Notes: generated by a model from the letters alone, not told the origin. A stretch of DNA of 64,000 nucleotides from Neisseria sicca (GCF_003044565.1 NZ_POXG01000007.1:84954-148953), one strand, 5' to 3'; counted from the stretch's first letter, positions 38,338 to 46,330 are shown. Program-made: numbers and translations.

Positions 38338-38793
38338 ATGAACCGTCGTCAATTCTTGGGTGGTACAGCCGTTTCTTTGGCAGCCGCCGCCTCATTCGCC
38401 CGCGCTCACGGAAATCATAGCCATAAAGGCCATTCCCACGCTGCTCCTACTGCTGCGTCCAAAACCTATGAAGCCGCCAGAAAAGCGGCTGCCCACTGTG
38501 TTGAAGCAGGTCAAATCTGTCTGGCTCACTGCATCCGACTGCTGAGCCAAGGCGATACTTCAATGAAAGACTGCGCAACAGGCGTCAACCAAATGCTGGC
38601 ATTGTGCGGTGCGCTGCAAAACCTTGCCGCCCAAAACTCTCCGCTGACCCCTTCTTTGGCAAAAGTCTGCGTCGAAGCATGCAAACAATGTGCCGCAGCG
38701 TGCAAACAACACGCAGGTCATCATGCAGAATGCAAACAATGCTATGAGTCTTGCCTTGCCTGCATCAAAGAGTGCGAAAAAATCGCTGCTTAA
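38338..38793 (+). CDS. Tat-exported four-helix-bundle copper-storage protein (Csp1-like)
   Basis: A 151-residue protein. The N-terminus has a twin-arginine signal (MNRRQFLGGTAVSLAAAASF) ending near ARAHG, then a His-rich stretch (HGNHSHKGHSHA). The mature part has 14 Cys in helical CxxxC-like spacing (HCVEAGQICLAHC; VCVEACKQCAAAC; ECKQCYESCLACIKEC), the hallmark of Csp proteins that store many Cu(I) ions inside a four-helix bundle. The Tat route suggests the protein folds in the cytosol before export to the periplasm. It is monocistronic with a long terminator stem. Confidence 0.92.
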   Translation: MNRRQFLGGTAVSLAAAASFARAHGNHSHKGHSHAAPTAASKTYEAARKAAAHCVEAGQICLAHCIRLLSQGDTSMKDCATGVNQMLALCGALQNLAAQNSPLTPSLAKVCVEACKQCAAACKQHAGHHAECKQCYESCLACIKECEKIAA

Positions 38794-38807
38794 TTGACGC
38801 GGCAAAT

Positions 38808-38854
38808 AACCGGCCTGTCTGTAAAACAAGCTTTGTTTTGTAGGCAGGCCGGTT
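38808..38854 (+). terminator. Long hairpin terminator after the copper-storage gene
   Basis: AACCGGCCTG pairs with CAGGCCGGTT, and inner segments AAAACAA/TTGTTTT extend the stem. It is followed by TGTTTTGG. It lies 14 bp after the stop and does not use DUS. Confidence 0.85.
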
Positions 38855-39206
38855 TGTTTTGGATGGGATGGCTTTCACAAATTTATTCGATATGTAAGTT
38901 TTGTTTGTAGAATGTTGTGTCTTTGCCTACAAAATCTTGCCATAAATTTAAAATTTCACCCGCCGGCAAAAATCGGTATGTTTAGGATTATTAAGTTCTG
39001 TAACTTGCCCCGTTCTAAAATGAAGACAGCAGGTTGCAAGATTCACGCCTTAACCATTCCAATGGTCTTAAAATTCCTGCCAAACACATGATTTTCACGC
39101 TTCTTTACAGACGTTTTCTTGATAAGGTCGTCTGAAAATTGCCCGACACCTTGATAAGCTTTACAATGCAAGTAATTAAAATACATCCCGCCTTATCTTC
39201 CCCTTC
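38855..39206. other. Intergenic region upstream of mlaF
   Basis: A 350-bp stretch without a gene. It holds one solitary DUS (AGGTCGTCTGAAAA near 39125). A TTTACA box near 39160 and an AT-rich stretch before mlaF may include the operon promoter, but box spacing is poor, so I do not call it. Confidence 0.45.
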
Positions 39207-40007
39207 ATGAGTTCCGTACCCTTCATCGAAATGAAAGACGTTGCCTTCGCGTATGGCGACCGTCCGATTCTGAACAATATCAATTTCAGCATTCCCCAAG
39301 GAAACTTCGCCGCCGTAATGGGCGGCTCGGGCAGCGGTAAAACCACGCTGATGCGGCTGATTACGGGTCAGATTCATCCGCAGTCAGGTAAGGTTTTGAT
39401 TGAAGGACGTGATTTGGCGGGCTTTTCGGCTGACGAACTGTATGAACACCGCCGCCGTATGGGCGTGTTGTTCCAGCATGGCGCGCTGTTTACCGATTTG
39501 TCGGTGTTCGACAATATCGCTTTTCCGATGCGCGAACTGACGCGCCTGCCTGAAGCGGTGATCCGCGATTTGGTTTTGTTGAAATTGAACGCGGTCGGTC
39601 TGCGCGGCGTGGAAAACCTGATGCCGTCCGAACTCTCCGGCGGGATGTCGCGCCGCGTCGCGCTTGCCCGCACGATTGCGCTCGACCCTGAAATTATGTT
39701 GTACGACGAGCCGTTTACCGGCCTCGATCCGATTTCCTTGGGCGTGATTGCCCACTTGATCAGCCGCGTCAACAAGGCTTTGCGCTCGACCAGCATTATG
39801 GTGACGCACGATATTGAAAAATCTTTGGAAATCGTCGATCAAGTGATTTTCTTGGCGCACGGCGAAATCATGTTCTCCGGCTCGCCACAGGAAATGCGCG
39901 AACTGGATTCGCCTTGGGTGCGCCAGTTTGTCGGCGGGCTGGCAGACGGTCCCGTAGCATACCGCTATCCGGCGCAAACGTCGTTGCAGCAAGATTTGCT
40001 TGGGTAG
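39207..40007 (+). CDS. mlaF: Phospholipid ABC transporter ATP-binding protein MlaF
   Basis: A 266-residue ABC ATPase of the Mla system. Walker A is GGSGSGKTTLMRL (about 38-50), the Q-loop is LFQHGALF, the signature is LSGGMSRRVALART, Walker B is IMLYDEPFTGLD and the switch His lies in VTHDIEK. The AVMGGSGSGKTT form and the GALF Q-loop are typical of MlaF. With MlaE, B and D it moves phospholipids between inner and outer membranes to keep lipid asymmetry. It is the first gene of mlaFEDCBA; a 136-bp gap with two DUS pairs separates it from mlaE. Confidence 0.97.
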   Translation: MSSVPFIEMKDVAFAYGDRPILNNINFSIPQGNFAAVMGGSGSGKTTLMRLITGQIHPQSGKVLIEGRDLAGFSADELYEHRRRMGVLFQHGALFTDLSVFDNIAFPMRELTRLPEAVIRDLVLLKLNAVGLRGVENLMPSELSGGMSRRVALARTIALDPEIMLYDEPFTGLDPISLGVIAHLISRVNKALRSTSIMVTHDIEKSLEIVDQVIFLAHGEIMFSGSPQEMRELDSPWVRQFVGGLADGPVAYRYPAQTSLQQDLLG

Positions 40008-40079
40008 TTTTCAGACGACCTCGGTTTGCAGACGTCGTCTGAGACGTTTGAACCGTTGTTGCTTGAAGCCGAAATCATT

Positions 40080-40119
40080 TTTCAGACGACCCATCATCAT
40101 CCTAAAAGGTCGTCTGAAA
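40080..40119. repeat. DUS inverted pair between mlaF and mlaE
   Basis: TTTCAGACGACC and GGTCGTCTGAAA face each other across 15 bp. A second, imperfect pair lies just upstream (TTTTCAGACGACC near 40009 and GTCGTCTGAGAC near 40034). Two hairpins inside one operon may lower downstream expression. Confidence 0.75.
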
Positions 40120-40143
40120 CCCGTTAATCCGTAATGGAAACCT

Positions 40144-40920
40144 ATGAATTTTATCCGTTCCGTCGGGGCGAAAACCCTCGGCTTTATTCAATCTCTCGGC
40201 AGTATTACGCTGTTTCTGCTGAACATTCTGGCGAAATCCGGTACGGCTTTCGTCCGTCCGCGCCTGAGCGTGCGCCAAGTGTATTTTGCCGGCGTGCTGT
40301 CGGTGTTGATTGTTGCCGTTTCAGGGCTGTTTGTCGGCATGGTTTTGGGTTTGCAGGGCTATACGCAATTATCGAAATTCAAATCCGCCGATATTTTGGG
40401 CTATATGGTTGCGGCTTCGCTGTTGCGCGAACTGGGTCCGGTGTTGGCGGCGATTCTGTTTGCCAGCAGCGCTGGCGGTGCGATGACCAGCGAAATCGGT
40501 TTGATGAAAACGACCGAACAGCTCGAAGCGATGAACGTGATGGCGGTAAACCCTGTCGCCCGCGTGGTTGCGCCGCGCTTTTGGGCGGGCGTGTTTTCCA
40601 TGCCGCTGTTGGCTTCGATTTTCAACGTCGCGGGCATTTACGGCGCGTATTTGGTCGGCGTAACCTGGCTGGGCTTGGACAGCGGCATTTTCTGGTCGCA
40701 AATGCAGAACAACATCACGATACACTACGATGTAATCAACGGTCTGATCAAATCCGCCGCGTTCGGCGTGGCGGTAACGCTGATTGCCGTGCATCAGGGC
40801 TTCCACTGCGTCCCGACCTCGGAAGGCATTTTGCGCGCCAGCACGCGTACGGTGGTTTCGTCCGCCCTGACGATTTTGGCGATTGACTTTGTGTTGACCG
40901 CATGGATGTTTACGGAATGA
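40144..40920 (+). CDS. mlaE: Phospholipid ABC transporter permease MlaE
   Basis: A 258-residue permease with five or six hydrophobic spans. It carries the family segments LRELGPVLAAILFASSAGGA and MTSEIGLMKTTEQLEAMNVM, the coupling region to MlaF. It starts MNFIRSVGAKTLGFIQSLGS. It forms the membrane core of the inner-membrane MlaFEDB complex. mlaD follows, its start 50 bp after the mlaE stop; a DUS (AGGTCGTCTGAAAA) lies in that short gap. Confidence 0.97.
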   Translation: MNFIRSVGAKTLGFIQSLGSITLFLLNILAKSGTAFVRPRLSVRQVYFAGVLSVLIVAVSGLFVGMVLGLQGYTQLSKFKSADILGYMVAASLLRELGPVLAAILFASSAGGAMTSEIGLMKTTEQLEAMNVMAVNPVARVVAPRFWAGVFSMPLLASIFNVAGIYGAYLVGVTWLGLDSGIFWSQMQNNITIHYDVINGLIKSAAFGVAVTLIAVHQGFHCVPTSEGILRASTRTVVSSALTILAIDFVLTAWMFTE

Positions 40921-40970
40921 CAGGTCGTCTGAAAACGAAACAAAGAACATTGGATATTCAAGGAACTTTA

Positions 40971-41468
40971 ATGAAAAAGAATGTATTGGAATTTTGGGTC
41001 GGACTGTTTGTCCTGCTCGGCGTGGCAGCGGTCGGTTTTCTCGCTTTCCGCGTGGCGGGCGGCGCGGCGTTCGGCAATTCCGGCAAGACTTATACCGTAT
41101 ATGCCGATTTCAGCGACATTGGCGGCCTGAAGGCAAACGCGCCGATCAAATCTGCGGGCGTATTGGTCGGACGCGTCGGCTCCATCGAGCTTGACCCAAA
41201 ATCCTATCAGGCGAAAGTCCGTCTCGATTTGGACAGCAAATATCAGTTCAGCAGCGACGTTTCCGCGCAAATCCTGACCTCCGGTCTGTTGGGCGAACAA
41301 TATATCGGACTGCAACAAGGCGGCGACACCGATAATCTTGCTGCAGGCGATACCATTTCCGTTACCAGCTCCGCCATGGTTCTGGAAAACCTGATCGGCA
41401 AATTCATGACCAGCTTCGCCGAGAAAAACGCGGCGGGCGGCGACGATGCGGCAAAAGCCACCGAATAA
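40971..41468 (+). CDS. mlaD: Phospholipid transport MCE-domain protein MlaD
   Basis: A 165-residue protein. The ATG at 40971 (MKKNVLEFWVGLFVLLGVAA) follows an AAGGAA ribosome site; the frame is open further upstream but runs through a DUS and is not family-like. One N-terminal membrane helix (about 8-27) anchors a single MCE domain (TYTVYADFSDIGGLKANAPI, then KSAGVLVGRVGSI). MlaD hexamers form the periplasmic lipid channel above MlaFE. Confidence 0.96.
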   Translation: MKKNVLEFWVGLFVLLGVAAVGFLAFRVAGGAAFGNSGKTYTVYADFSDIGGLKANAPIKSAGVLVGRVGSIELDPKSYQAKVRLDLDSKYQFSSDVSAQILTSGLLGEQYIGLQQGGDTDNLAAGDTISVTSSAMVLENLIGKFMTSFAEKNAAGGDDAAKATE

Positions 41469-41506
41469 ACGTACACCATCATATTCATACTTTAGGACAC
41501 TTAATC

Positions 41507-42097
41507 ATGAAAAAAACCTCTTTTATCAGCGCACTGAGCATCGGCATCTTGAGCATCAGCATGGCGGTTGCCGCCCCTGCCGACGCAGTGAACCAAATCC
41601 GTCAAAACGCCACTCAAGTATTGAGCATCTTAAAAAACGGCGATGCCAATACCGCCCGCCAAAAAGCCGAAGCCTATGCGATTCCCTATTTCGATTTCCA
41701 ACGCATGACCGCGCTGGCAGTCGGCAACCCTTGGCGTACCGCGTCTGACACGCAAAAACAAGCGTTGACCAAAGAATTTCAAACCCTGCTGATCCGCACC
41801 TACTCCGGCACCATGATGAAATTCAAAAACGCCAGCGTCAACGTCAAAGACAACCCCGTTGTCAATAAAGGCGGCAAAGAAATCATCGTCCGCGCCGAAG
41901 TCAGCGTACCCGGTCAAAAACCCGTCAACATGGACTTTACCACCTACCAAAGCGGCAATAAATACCGCGCCTACAACGTCGCCATCGAAGGCGCAAGCTT
42001 GGTAACCGTGTACCGCAACCAATTCGGCGAAACCATCAAAGCCAAAGGCGTGGACGGACTGATTGCCGAACTGAAAGCCAAAAACGGCAGCAAATAA
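41507..42097 (+). CDS. mlaC: Periplasmic phospholipid-binding protein MlaC
   Basis: A 196-residue protein with a Sec signal peptide (about 1-22, ending AVAAP) and the MlaC/Tol-Ttg2 domain (PYFDFQRMTALAVGNPWR, then EFQTLLIRTYSGTMMKF). MlaC ferries a lipid between the MlaA-porin complex at the outer membrane and MlaD at the inner membrane. It starts 38 bp after mlaD. Confidence 0.96.
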   Translation: MKKTSFISALSIGILSISMAVAAPADAVNQIRQNATQVLSILKNGDANTARQKAEAYAIPYFDFQRMTALAVGNPWRTASDTQKQALTKEFQTLLIRTYSGTMMKFKNASVNVKDNPVVNKGGKEIIVRAEVSVPGQKPVNMDFTTYQSGNKYRAYNVAIEGASLVTVYRNQFGETIKAKGVDGLIAELKAKNGSK

Positions 42098-42195
42098 TGC
42101 AAAGATAAGTCATGCCGTCCGTTTTCAGACGACATGGCTTTCGCACACAATAACCTTCAGGTTTTATCATCCAAGATTAAGTTGACAAGACAGCC

Positions 42196-42474
42196 ATGCA
42201 AACCGAACTTCGCGACGGCACGTTGCACATCAGCGGCGACATTACCGTCAAAACCTTGACCGCCGACGCCTTTACCCGCTTCAGGCAGCAATGTCGTCTG
42301 AAAGACACCCGCGCGGTCGATTTGAGCGGCGTCGGACGCGCTGATTCCGCCTGCGTGTCCCTGCTGCTTGACGCACTGCGCCGTCCGGACGGAAAAATCA
42401 CCCTGCAAGGCATACCCGAATCCGTGCGTACCCTGTCCGAGCTTTACGAAATCAAAGACTGGTTAAACCCATGA
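42196..42474 (+). CDS. mlaB: STAS-domain protein MlaB
   Basis: A 92-residue cytosolic STAS-domain protein (TRAVDLSGVGRADSACVSLL, about residues 40-59, the region matching the STAS DxSxxxxxDSS motif). MlaB binds MlaF and is needed for transporter assembly and activity. A DUS is read as CRLKDTRA. Its stop overlaps the mlaA start by 4 bp (ATGA), implying coupling. Confidence 0.92.
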   Translation: MQTELRDGTLHISGDITVKTLTADAFTRFRQQCRLKDTRAVDLSGVGRADSACVSLLLDALRRPDGKITLQGIPESVRTLSELYEIKDWLNP

Positions 42475-43313
42475 AAAAAACCACCGCTTCACTCCTACTC
42501 CTCATCGGCATGGCCTCAACCCCCGCATTTGCCGAAACCAATCCCGCCGACCCCTACGAAGGCTACAACCGCGCCGTATTCAAATTCAACGACAAGGCCG
42601 ACCAATACGTCCTCGCCCCCGTCGCACGCGGCTACCGCAAAATAACGCCCAAGCCCGTCCGCACCGGCGTGAGCAACTTCTTCAACAACCTGCGCGATGT
42701 CGTCAGCTTCGGCAGCAATGTTCTGCGCCTTGACGTCAAACGCGCCAGCGAAGACCTCGTCCGCGTCGGCATCAACACCACCTTCGGCCTTGGCGGTTTA
42801 ATCGACGTAGCCGGTGCAGGCGGCGTACCCAGCAATAAAAACACCCTCGGCGACACCTTCGCCTCATGGGGCTGGAAAAACAGCAACTACTTCGTTGTCC
42901 CCCTGTTCGGCCCATCTACCGTACGCGATACCATTGGCAACGCCGTTACCACCGTCTACCCAGTTAAAAACGCCGTCTTCCACACCAGAGCAGGACGCTG
43001 GGGCACAATCGGCCTGCAGGCCATCAACACCCGTAAAGAACTGCTCGACCTGACCGACGGTTTGGAAGACGCCGCCATCGACAAATACAGCTACACCCGC
43101 GACCTCTACATGAAAGTGCGCAGTCGCCAAACCGGCGGGACATTACCGCAAGGCGAAGATGACAATATCGACATCGATGAATTGGTGGACAGCGATCTGC
43201 CTGTCGAAGCCGGAGTAGATATCCCCAATACCTCTGCCGGCGACACTTCCGACCTTCATTTATACACCCCCATCCAAACCGGCGCGCCTGCCGATGATGC
43301 GGTAAACGATTAA
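42471..43313 (+). CDS. mlaA: MlaA/VacJ family outer-membrane protein without lipobox
   Basis: A 280-residue MlaA. The signal peptide (about 1-21) ends TPAFAET, a signal-peptidase I site. There is no Cys in the whole protein, so it cannot be acylated as E. coli MlaA is. The family core is clear (DPYEGYNRAVFKFNDKADQY; FGLGGLIDVAGAGGVPSNK; TLGDTFASWGWKNSNYFVVP; GPSTVRDTIG). MlaA removes misplaced phospholipids from the outer leaflet. An acidic C-terminal tail of about 60 residues is extra compared with E. coli. It is the last gene of the mla operon. Confidence 0.95.
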   Translation: MKKTTASLLLLIGMASTPAFAETNPADPYEGYNRAVFKFNDKADQYVLAPVARGYRKITPKPVRTGVSNFFNNLRDVVSFGSNVLRLDVKRASEDLVRVGINTTFGLGGLIDVAGAGGVPSNKNTLGDTFASWGWKNSNYFVVPLFGPSTVRDTIGNAVTTVYPVKNAVFHTRAGRWGTIGLQAINTRKELLDLTDGLEDAAIDKYSYTRDLYMKVRSRQTGGTLPQGEDDNIDIDELVDSDLPVEAGVDIPNTSAGDTSDLHLYTPIQTGAPADDAVND

Positions 43314-43327
43314 TCCGGTTTCCATAT

Positions 43328-43372
43328 AAAAGGTCGTCTGAAACCTCATTGCAGGATTTCAGACGACCTTTT
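43328..43372 (+). terminator. DUS hairpin terminator after mlaA
   Basis: AAAAGGTCGTCTGAAA and TTTCAGACGACCTTTT face each other with a 13-nt loop, followed by TGTTTTTG. It lies 15 bp after the mlaA stop and ends the mla operon. Confidence 0.9.
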
Positions 43373-43395
43373 GTTTTTGTATGGCGTTTTGAAAA

Positions 43396-43501
43396 TATAG
43401 TGGATTAACAAAAATCAGGACAAGGCGACGAAGCCGCAGACAGTACAGATAGTACGGCAAGGCGAGGCAACGCCGTACTGGTTTAAATTTAATCCACTAT
43501 A
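43396..43501. repeat. CREE, short form, after the mla operon
   Basis: A 106-bp element with TATAGTGGATTA and TAATCCACTATA ends. The left arm reads TTAACAAAAATCAGG, the variant arm seen in many Neisseria copies. Confidence 0.95.
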
Positions 43502-43521
43502 AAATCAGAATGACCATTACA

Positions 43522-43597
43522 AAAAGGTCGTCTGAAAATCGACTTCAACGGAAATTCCTATTTACAATCCGTTGGATACCCGTTTTCAGACGACTTT
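43522..43597 (-). repeat. Imperfect DUS inverted pair before the GIY-YIG gene end
   Basis: AAAAGGTCGTCTGAAAA faces GTTTTCAGACGACTTTT with a base lost from one arm and a spacer of about 43 bp. It may weakly terminate the minus-strand gene ending at 43670. Confidence 0.6.
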
Positions 43598-43669
43598 TCA
43601 GGGTGGTTCAATCATTCCAATCCAGACAACAGCTCAAGCTCTGTACACACCTATTCCTCTGAGAACCCG

Positions 43670-43948
43670 CTATTCTAAAGCAACCGCATTTCCCACCGCC
43701 TCGTCCCACAACTCCCGCTTCTTCCCTACCGTCAGTTTTTTGATGGCGATTTCCTGTTTCAATGCCTCGCTTTTGGAGAGGTCGTCTGAAACGATACGCA
43801 TCGCCGTTGGTTTGTTCAGCCGCGTGTATTTCGCGCCTTTGCCTGAGAGATGGGCGGCGAACCGCTCTTGCGGGCGGTTGCTGATGCCGCAGTAAAGCGC
43901 GCCGTTTTCGCACAAAATCAGGTAAACGCTCCAATTTTCCGCGCTCAT
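43670..43948 (-). CDS. GIY-YIG domain protein (UPF0213-like)
   Basis: A 92-residue single-domain protein. The ATG at 43948 is chosen because it gives MSAENWSVYLILCENGALYCGISN, the GIY-YIG start (here VYL ... YCGIS); the frame is open 71 codons upstream but that part overlaps the LysR gene out of frame. The KYTRLNKPTAM segment and a Glu in the last helix match the YhbQ/UPF0213 type. Its nuclease function is unproven. It overlaps the LysR stop by 4 bp (ATGA), so it is translationally coupled. A DUS is read as VSDDLSKS. Confidence 0.88.
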   Translation of the reverse strand: MSAENWSVYLILCENGALYCGISNRPQERFAAHLSGKGAKYTRLNKPTAMRIVSDDLSKSEALKQEIAIKKLTVGKKRELWDEAVGNAVALE

Positions 43949-44835
43949 GCGTCTGCTTCCTTGGCGAAACTTTCCGTGAAGATACGGACGGCGGCTTCGG
44001 TTTTGGCGGACTGGACGCGGTAAGGCGTAACCAAATAGAGGCTGACCGGCGGCAGCGTCCATTCGGTCAAAACGGTTTTCAGACGACCTTGGGAGATTTT
44101 TTCCCGAACTTCGCCGCCCACTTGCAAAGACAAACCGAAACCGCTTTCGGTCAGGCTGCACACGGCGGCAAGATGCGTGCAGGCAATGCTGTCGGCGACG
44201 TCGAGGAAATAGCTTTCGCCGCCGTATTGCAAGGTCGTGCGGACGGGCAGGAAGTGCAGCCAGCGGTGGGCGTGAAGCTGCGAGGGATGGGTAATGGGCG
44301 GATGGCGGTCGAGATAATCAGGCGCGGCGCAAACGGTGTACGGCCAGGTAACGAGATGGCGCGCAACCAGATTAGGATCGTCCAAAGCACGGTCGCCGCC
44401 GCGTATGGCGATGTCGGTCTGATTGTGTTGCAGGTCGTCCAAGGTATCGCTGAAATTGAGAACGGGGCGGATTTTGGGAAACTCGGTTTGCAATCTCGCA
44501 AACGCCGTCTGAAAAGCGCGGGAACCGATGACGCTGGAAGTCAGGGAAATACGCAATTCGCCGACAGGTTCGGTTTTGAGGTTGTCGATAATAGTACGCG
44601 TATCGGTAAGGGTGGCGGCGAGGCGGCGGCAGTATTCGCCCAAAGCGCGGCCGGCATCGGTGGGCGAAAGGCTGCGCGTGCTGCGGTTTAACAGCTTGAT
44701 GCCGTGCAGGGTTTCCAGGCGGTTGATGTGCTGGCTGACGGCAGACGGGGTCATGCCCAGCGCGGCAGCGGCGGCGTTCATGCTGCCGTGTTCGAGGACG
44801 GCGGAGAAAACGAGCAGGGGTTTGATGTCTTGCAT
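43945..44835 (-). CDS. LysR family transcriptional regulator
   Basis: A 296-residue LysR protein: N-terminal winged helix-turn-helix (SAVLEHGSMNAAAAALGMTP, then SAVSQHINRLE, about 10-42) and a C-terminal substrate-binding-like domain. It belongs to the branch with an SLTSSVIGSRAF entry and CSLTESGFGLSLQ pocket segment. It is divergent from an NAD(P)-binding protein gene, the usual arrangement for a regulator and its target. Two GCCGTCTGAA cores of the meningococcal DUS type occur in or just before it, unlike the dialect elsewhere. Confidence 0.93.
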   Translation of the reverse strand: MQDIKPLLVFSAVLEHGSMNAAAAALGMTPSAVSQHINRLETLHGIKLLNRSTRSLSPTDAGRALGEYCRRLAATLTDTRTIIDNLKTEPVGELRISLTSSVIGSRAFQTAFARLQTEFPKIRPVLNFSDTLDDLQHNQTDIAIRGGDRALDDPNLVARHLVTWPYTVCAAPDYLDRHPPITHPSQLHAHRWLHFLPVRTTLQYGGESYFLDVADSIACTHLAAVCSLTESGFGLSLQVGGEVREKISQGRLKTVLTEWTLPPVSLYLVTPYRVQSAKTEAAVRIFTESFAKEADA

Positions 44836-44848
44836 TCTTCTATGATGA

Positions 44849-44900
44849 GGCCGTCTGAAAGTTTGGTTTTAACGAAGTCCAAACGCTTTCAGGCGGCCTT
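44849..44900. repeat. DUS-variant inverted pair in the LysR/oxidoreductase intergenic region
   Basis: AGGCCGTCTGAAAG faces CTTTCAGGCGGCCT with a spacer of about 24 bp. The left arm is the AG-DUS dialect (AGGCCGTCTGAA) and the right arm carries a further substitution. It sits 13 bp upstream of the LysR start codon. Confidence 0.7.
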
Positions 44901-45019
44901 CTATTTCGATTGTTTAGTTTAACTTCACAATCATAACAGCAAAATAGGGATTATCAAGCGTTTCAGACGACCTTACAATGTGTTCATCTAATCAATCACA
45001 CTTCAACAAGGAGTCAAAC

Positions 45020-45676
45020 ATGAAAATCGCAGTCATCGGCGCAACAGGTTATGTCGGCAACGCAGTCGTTCAAGAATTGGCAGGTCGTGGGCATAAAGTG
45101 ACCGCTTTTGCCCGTAACACGGATAAAGTGTTCCAAGCGCAAAATGTCGCCGCCGTCTCCGCAGACGTGAACGCGGCGGACTTCGCCGACAAGCTGGCAG
45201 GCTTTGACGCCGTGGTCAGCGCGTTCAATCCCGGCTGGAGCAATCCCAATATCGGCGCGGATTTTACACGCGGCGCAAACAACATCGTCGAAGCGGCAAA
45301 AGCGGCGCAAGTGCCGTATCTCTTAATCGTCGGCGGCGCAGGCAGTCTGTATGCCGCGCCTGATTTGCAAGTTGTCGATACACCCGACTTCCCCAAAGCC
45401 ATTTACGACGGCGCCAATGCCGCACGCCATCTCTTGACCGCACTCCTGCCGCGCCGCGATGTGAACTGGTCTTTCGTTTCCCCTCCGGCACGACTGGGCG
45501 CGGACGGCGGTTTCAGCGAAGGCAAAACCGGCAAATACCGTTTGGGCAAAGACGATTTGCTGATGGACGGTGAAATTCCGGCAGGCATCAGCGTGGCGGA
45601 TTTGGCAGTCGCCATCGCCGACGACGCGGAAAACAAAGCGCATTTGTTTGAACGCTTTACCGTTGCCGCCGCTTAA
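45020..45676 (+). CDS. NAD(P)-binding oxidoreductase (NmrA/YwnB-like SDR family)
   Basis: A 218-residue protein. The ATG at 45020 follows an AAGGAG ribosome site and gives MKIAVIGATGYVGNAVVQEL, an atypical-SDR Rossmann start with GxxGxxG. DAVVSAFNPGWS and the GGAGSLYAAPDLQ segment are typical of the small YwnB/NmrA-like class. No catalytic YxxxK motif is visible, so it may be a redox sensor or an epimerase/reductase of unknown substrate. It is divergent from the LysR gene and is probably its target. Confidence 0.88.
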   Translation: MKIAVIGATGYVGNAVVQELAGRGHKVTAFARNTDKVFQAQNVAAVSADVNAADFADKLAGFDAVVSAFNPGWSNPNIGADFTRGANNIVEAAKAAQVPYLLIVGGAGSLYAAPDLQVVDTPDFPKAIYDGANAARHLLTALLPRRDVNWSFVSPPARLGADGGFSEGKTGKYRLGKDDLLMDGEIPAGISVADLAVAIADDAENKAHLFERFTVAAA

Positions 45677-45692
45677 CCGCCGTCTAAGTCAA

Positions 45693-45734
45693 AGGTCGTC
45701 TGAAAACCTTAAGAATCAGGTTTTCAGACGACCT
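45693..45734 (+). terminator. DUS hairpin terminator after the oxidoreductase gene
   Basis: AGGTCGTCTGAAAACCT and AGGTTTTCAGACGACCT form a 17-bp stem with an 8-nt loop. The same sequence, with one or two changes, recurs at 46285-46330 on the other side of the next gene. Confidence 0.88.
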
Positions 45735-45767
45735 ATCCATCCCCCAAAACCAAAATGAAATCGAAAA

Positions 45768-46253
45768 ATGAAAAAAATCATCGCCGTCTTACTGACCGCA
45801 GCAGCCCTCTCATCAACCGCCGCATACGCTGCCCCCAAAGCCAAACCCGCCCGCATCAAAGCCGCGCAAACCGAAGAAGCGCGCAACAAAGCCAACGCCC
45901 TCGCCTTCTACGACCTCGCGTTCAATCAACACAAACTGCAAGAAGCCGTCAGCAAATATGTCGGCAAAACCTATATCCAGCACAATCCGACCGTTGCCGA
46001 CGGCGGACAAGCCTTCATCGACGCTTTCGCTCCGTTTTTAAAAGAACATCCCGGCTCGCGTGCCGAAGTGAAACGCATCGCAGCCGAAGGTGATTTGGTG
46101 TTCATGCACGTCTTCAACCAGACCTCTGCCCAAGACAGGGGCGAAGCGGTCGTCGATATTTTCCGCTTCGACCGCAACGGTAAAATCGTCGAACATTGGG
46201 ACGTGATTCAATCCATACCGGAAAAAACCGCCAGCGGGCATTCTATGTTCTAA
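45768..46253 (+). CDS. Exported NTF2-like / SnoaL-type protein
   Basis: A 161-residue protein with a Sec signal peptide (MKKIIAVLLTAAALSSTAAY, cleavage near AYAA). The mature part has the SnoaL/NTF2-like cone fold pattern: KYVGKTYIQHNPTVADGGQA, FLKEHPG, AEGDLVFMHVF and DIFRFDRNGKIVEHWDVIQ. Similar proteins are annotated as nuclear-transport-factor-2 family with unknown substrate. It is a lone gene placed between two nearly identical DUS hairpins. Confidence 0.88.
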   Translation: MKKIIAVLLTAAALSSTAAYAAPKAKPARIKAAQTEEARNKANALAFYDLAFNQHKLQEAVSKYVGKTYIQHNPTVADGGQAFIDAFAPFLKEHPGSRAEVKRIAAEGDLVFMHVFNQTSAQDRGEAVVDIFRFDRNGKIVEHWDVIQSIPEKTASGHSMF

Positions 46254-46284
46254 AACATCTGGAAACGATCCAGACAAAATGCGC

Positions 46285-46330
46285 AAAGGTCGTCTGAAAA
46301 CCTTAAAAATCAGGTTTTCAGACGACCTTT
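46285..46330 (+). terminator. DUS hairpin terminator after the NTF2-like gene
   Basis: AAAGGTCGTCTGAAAACCT and AGGTTTTCAGACGACCTTT form a long stem with loop TAAAAATC, followed by TTCT. It is almost a copy of the hairpin at 45693. Confidence 0.9.
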
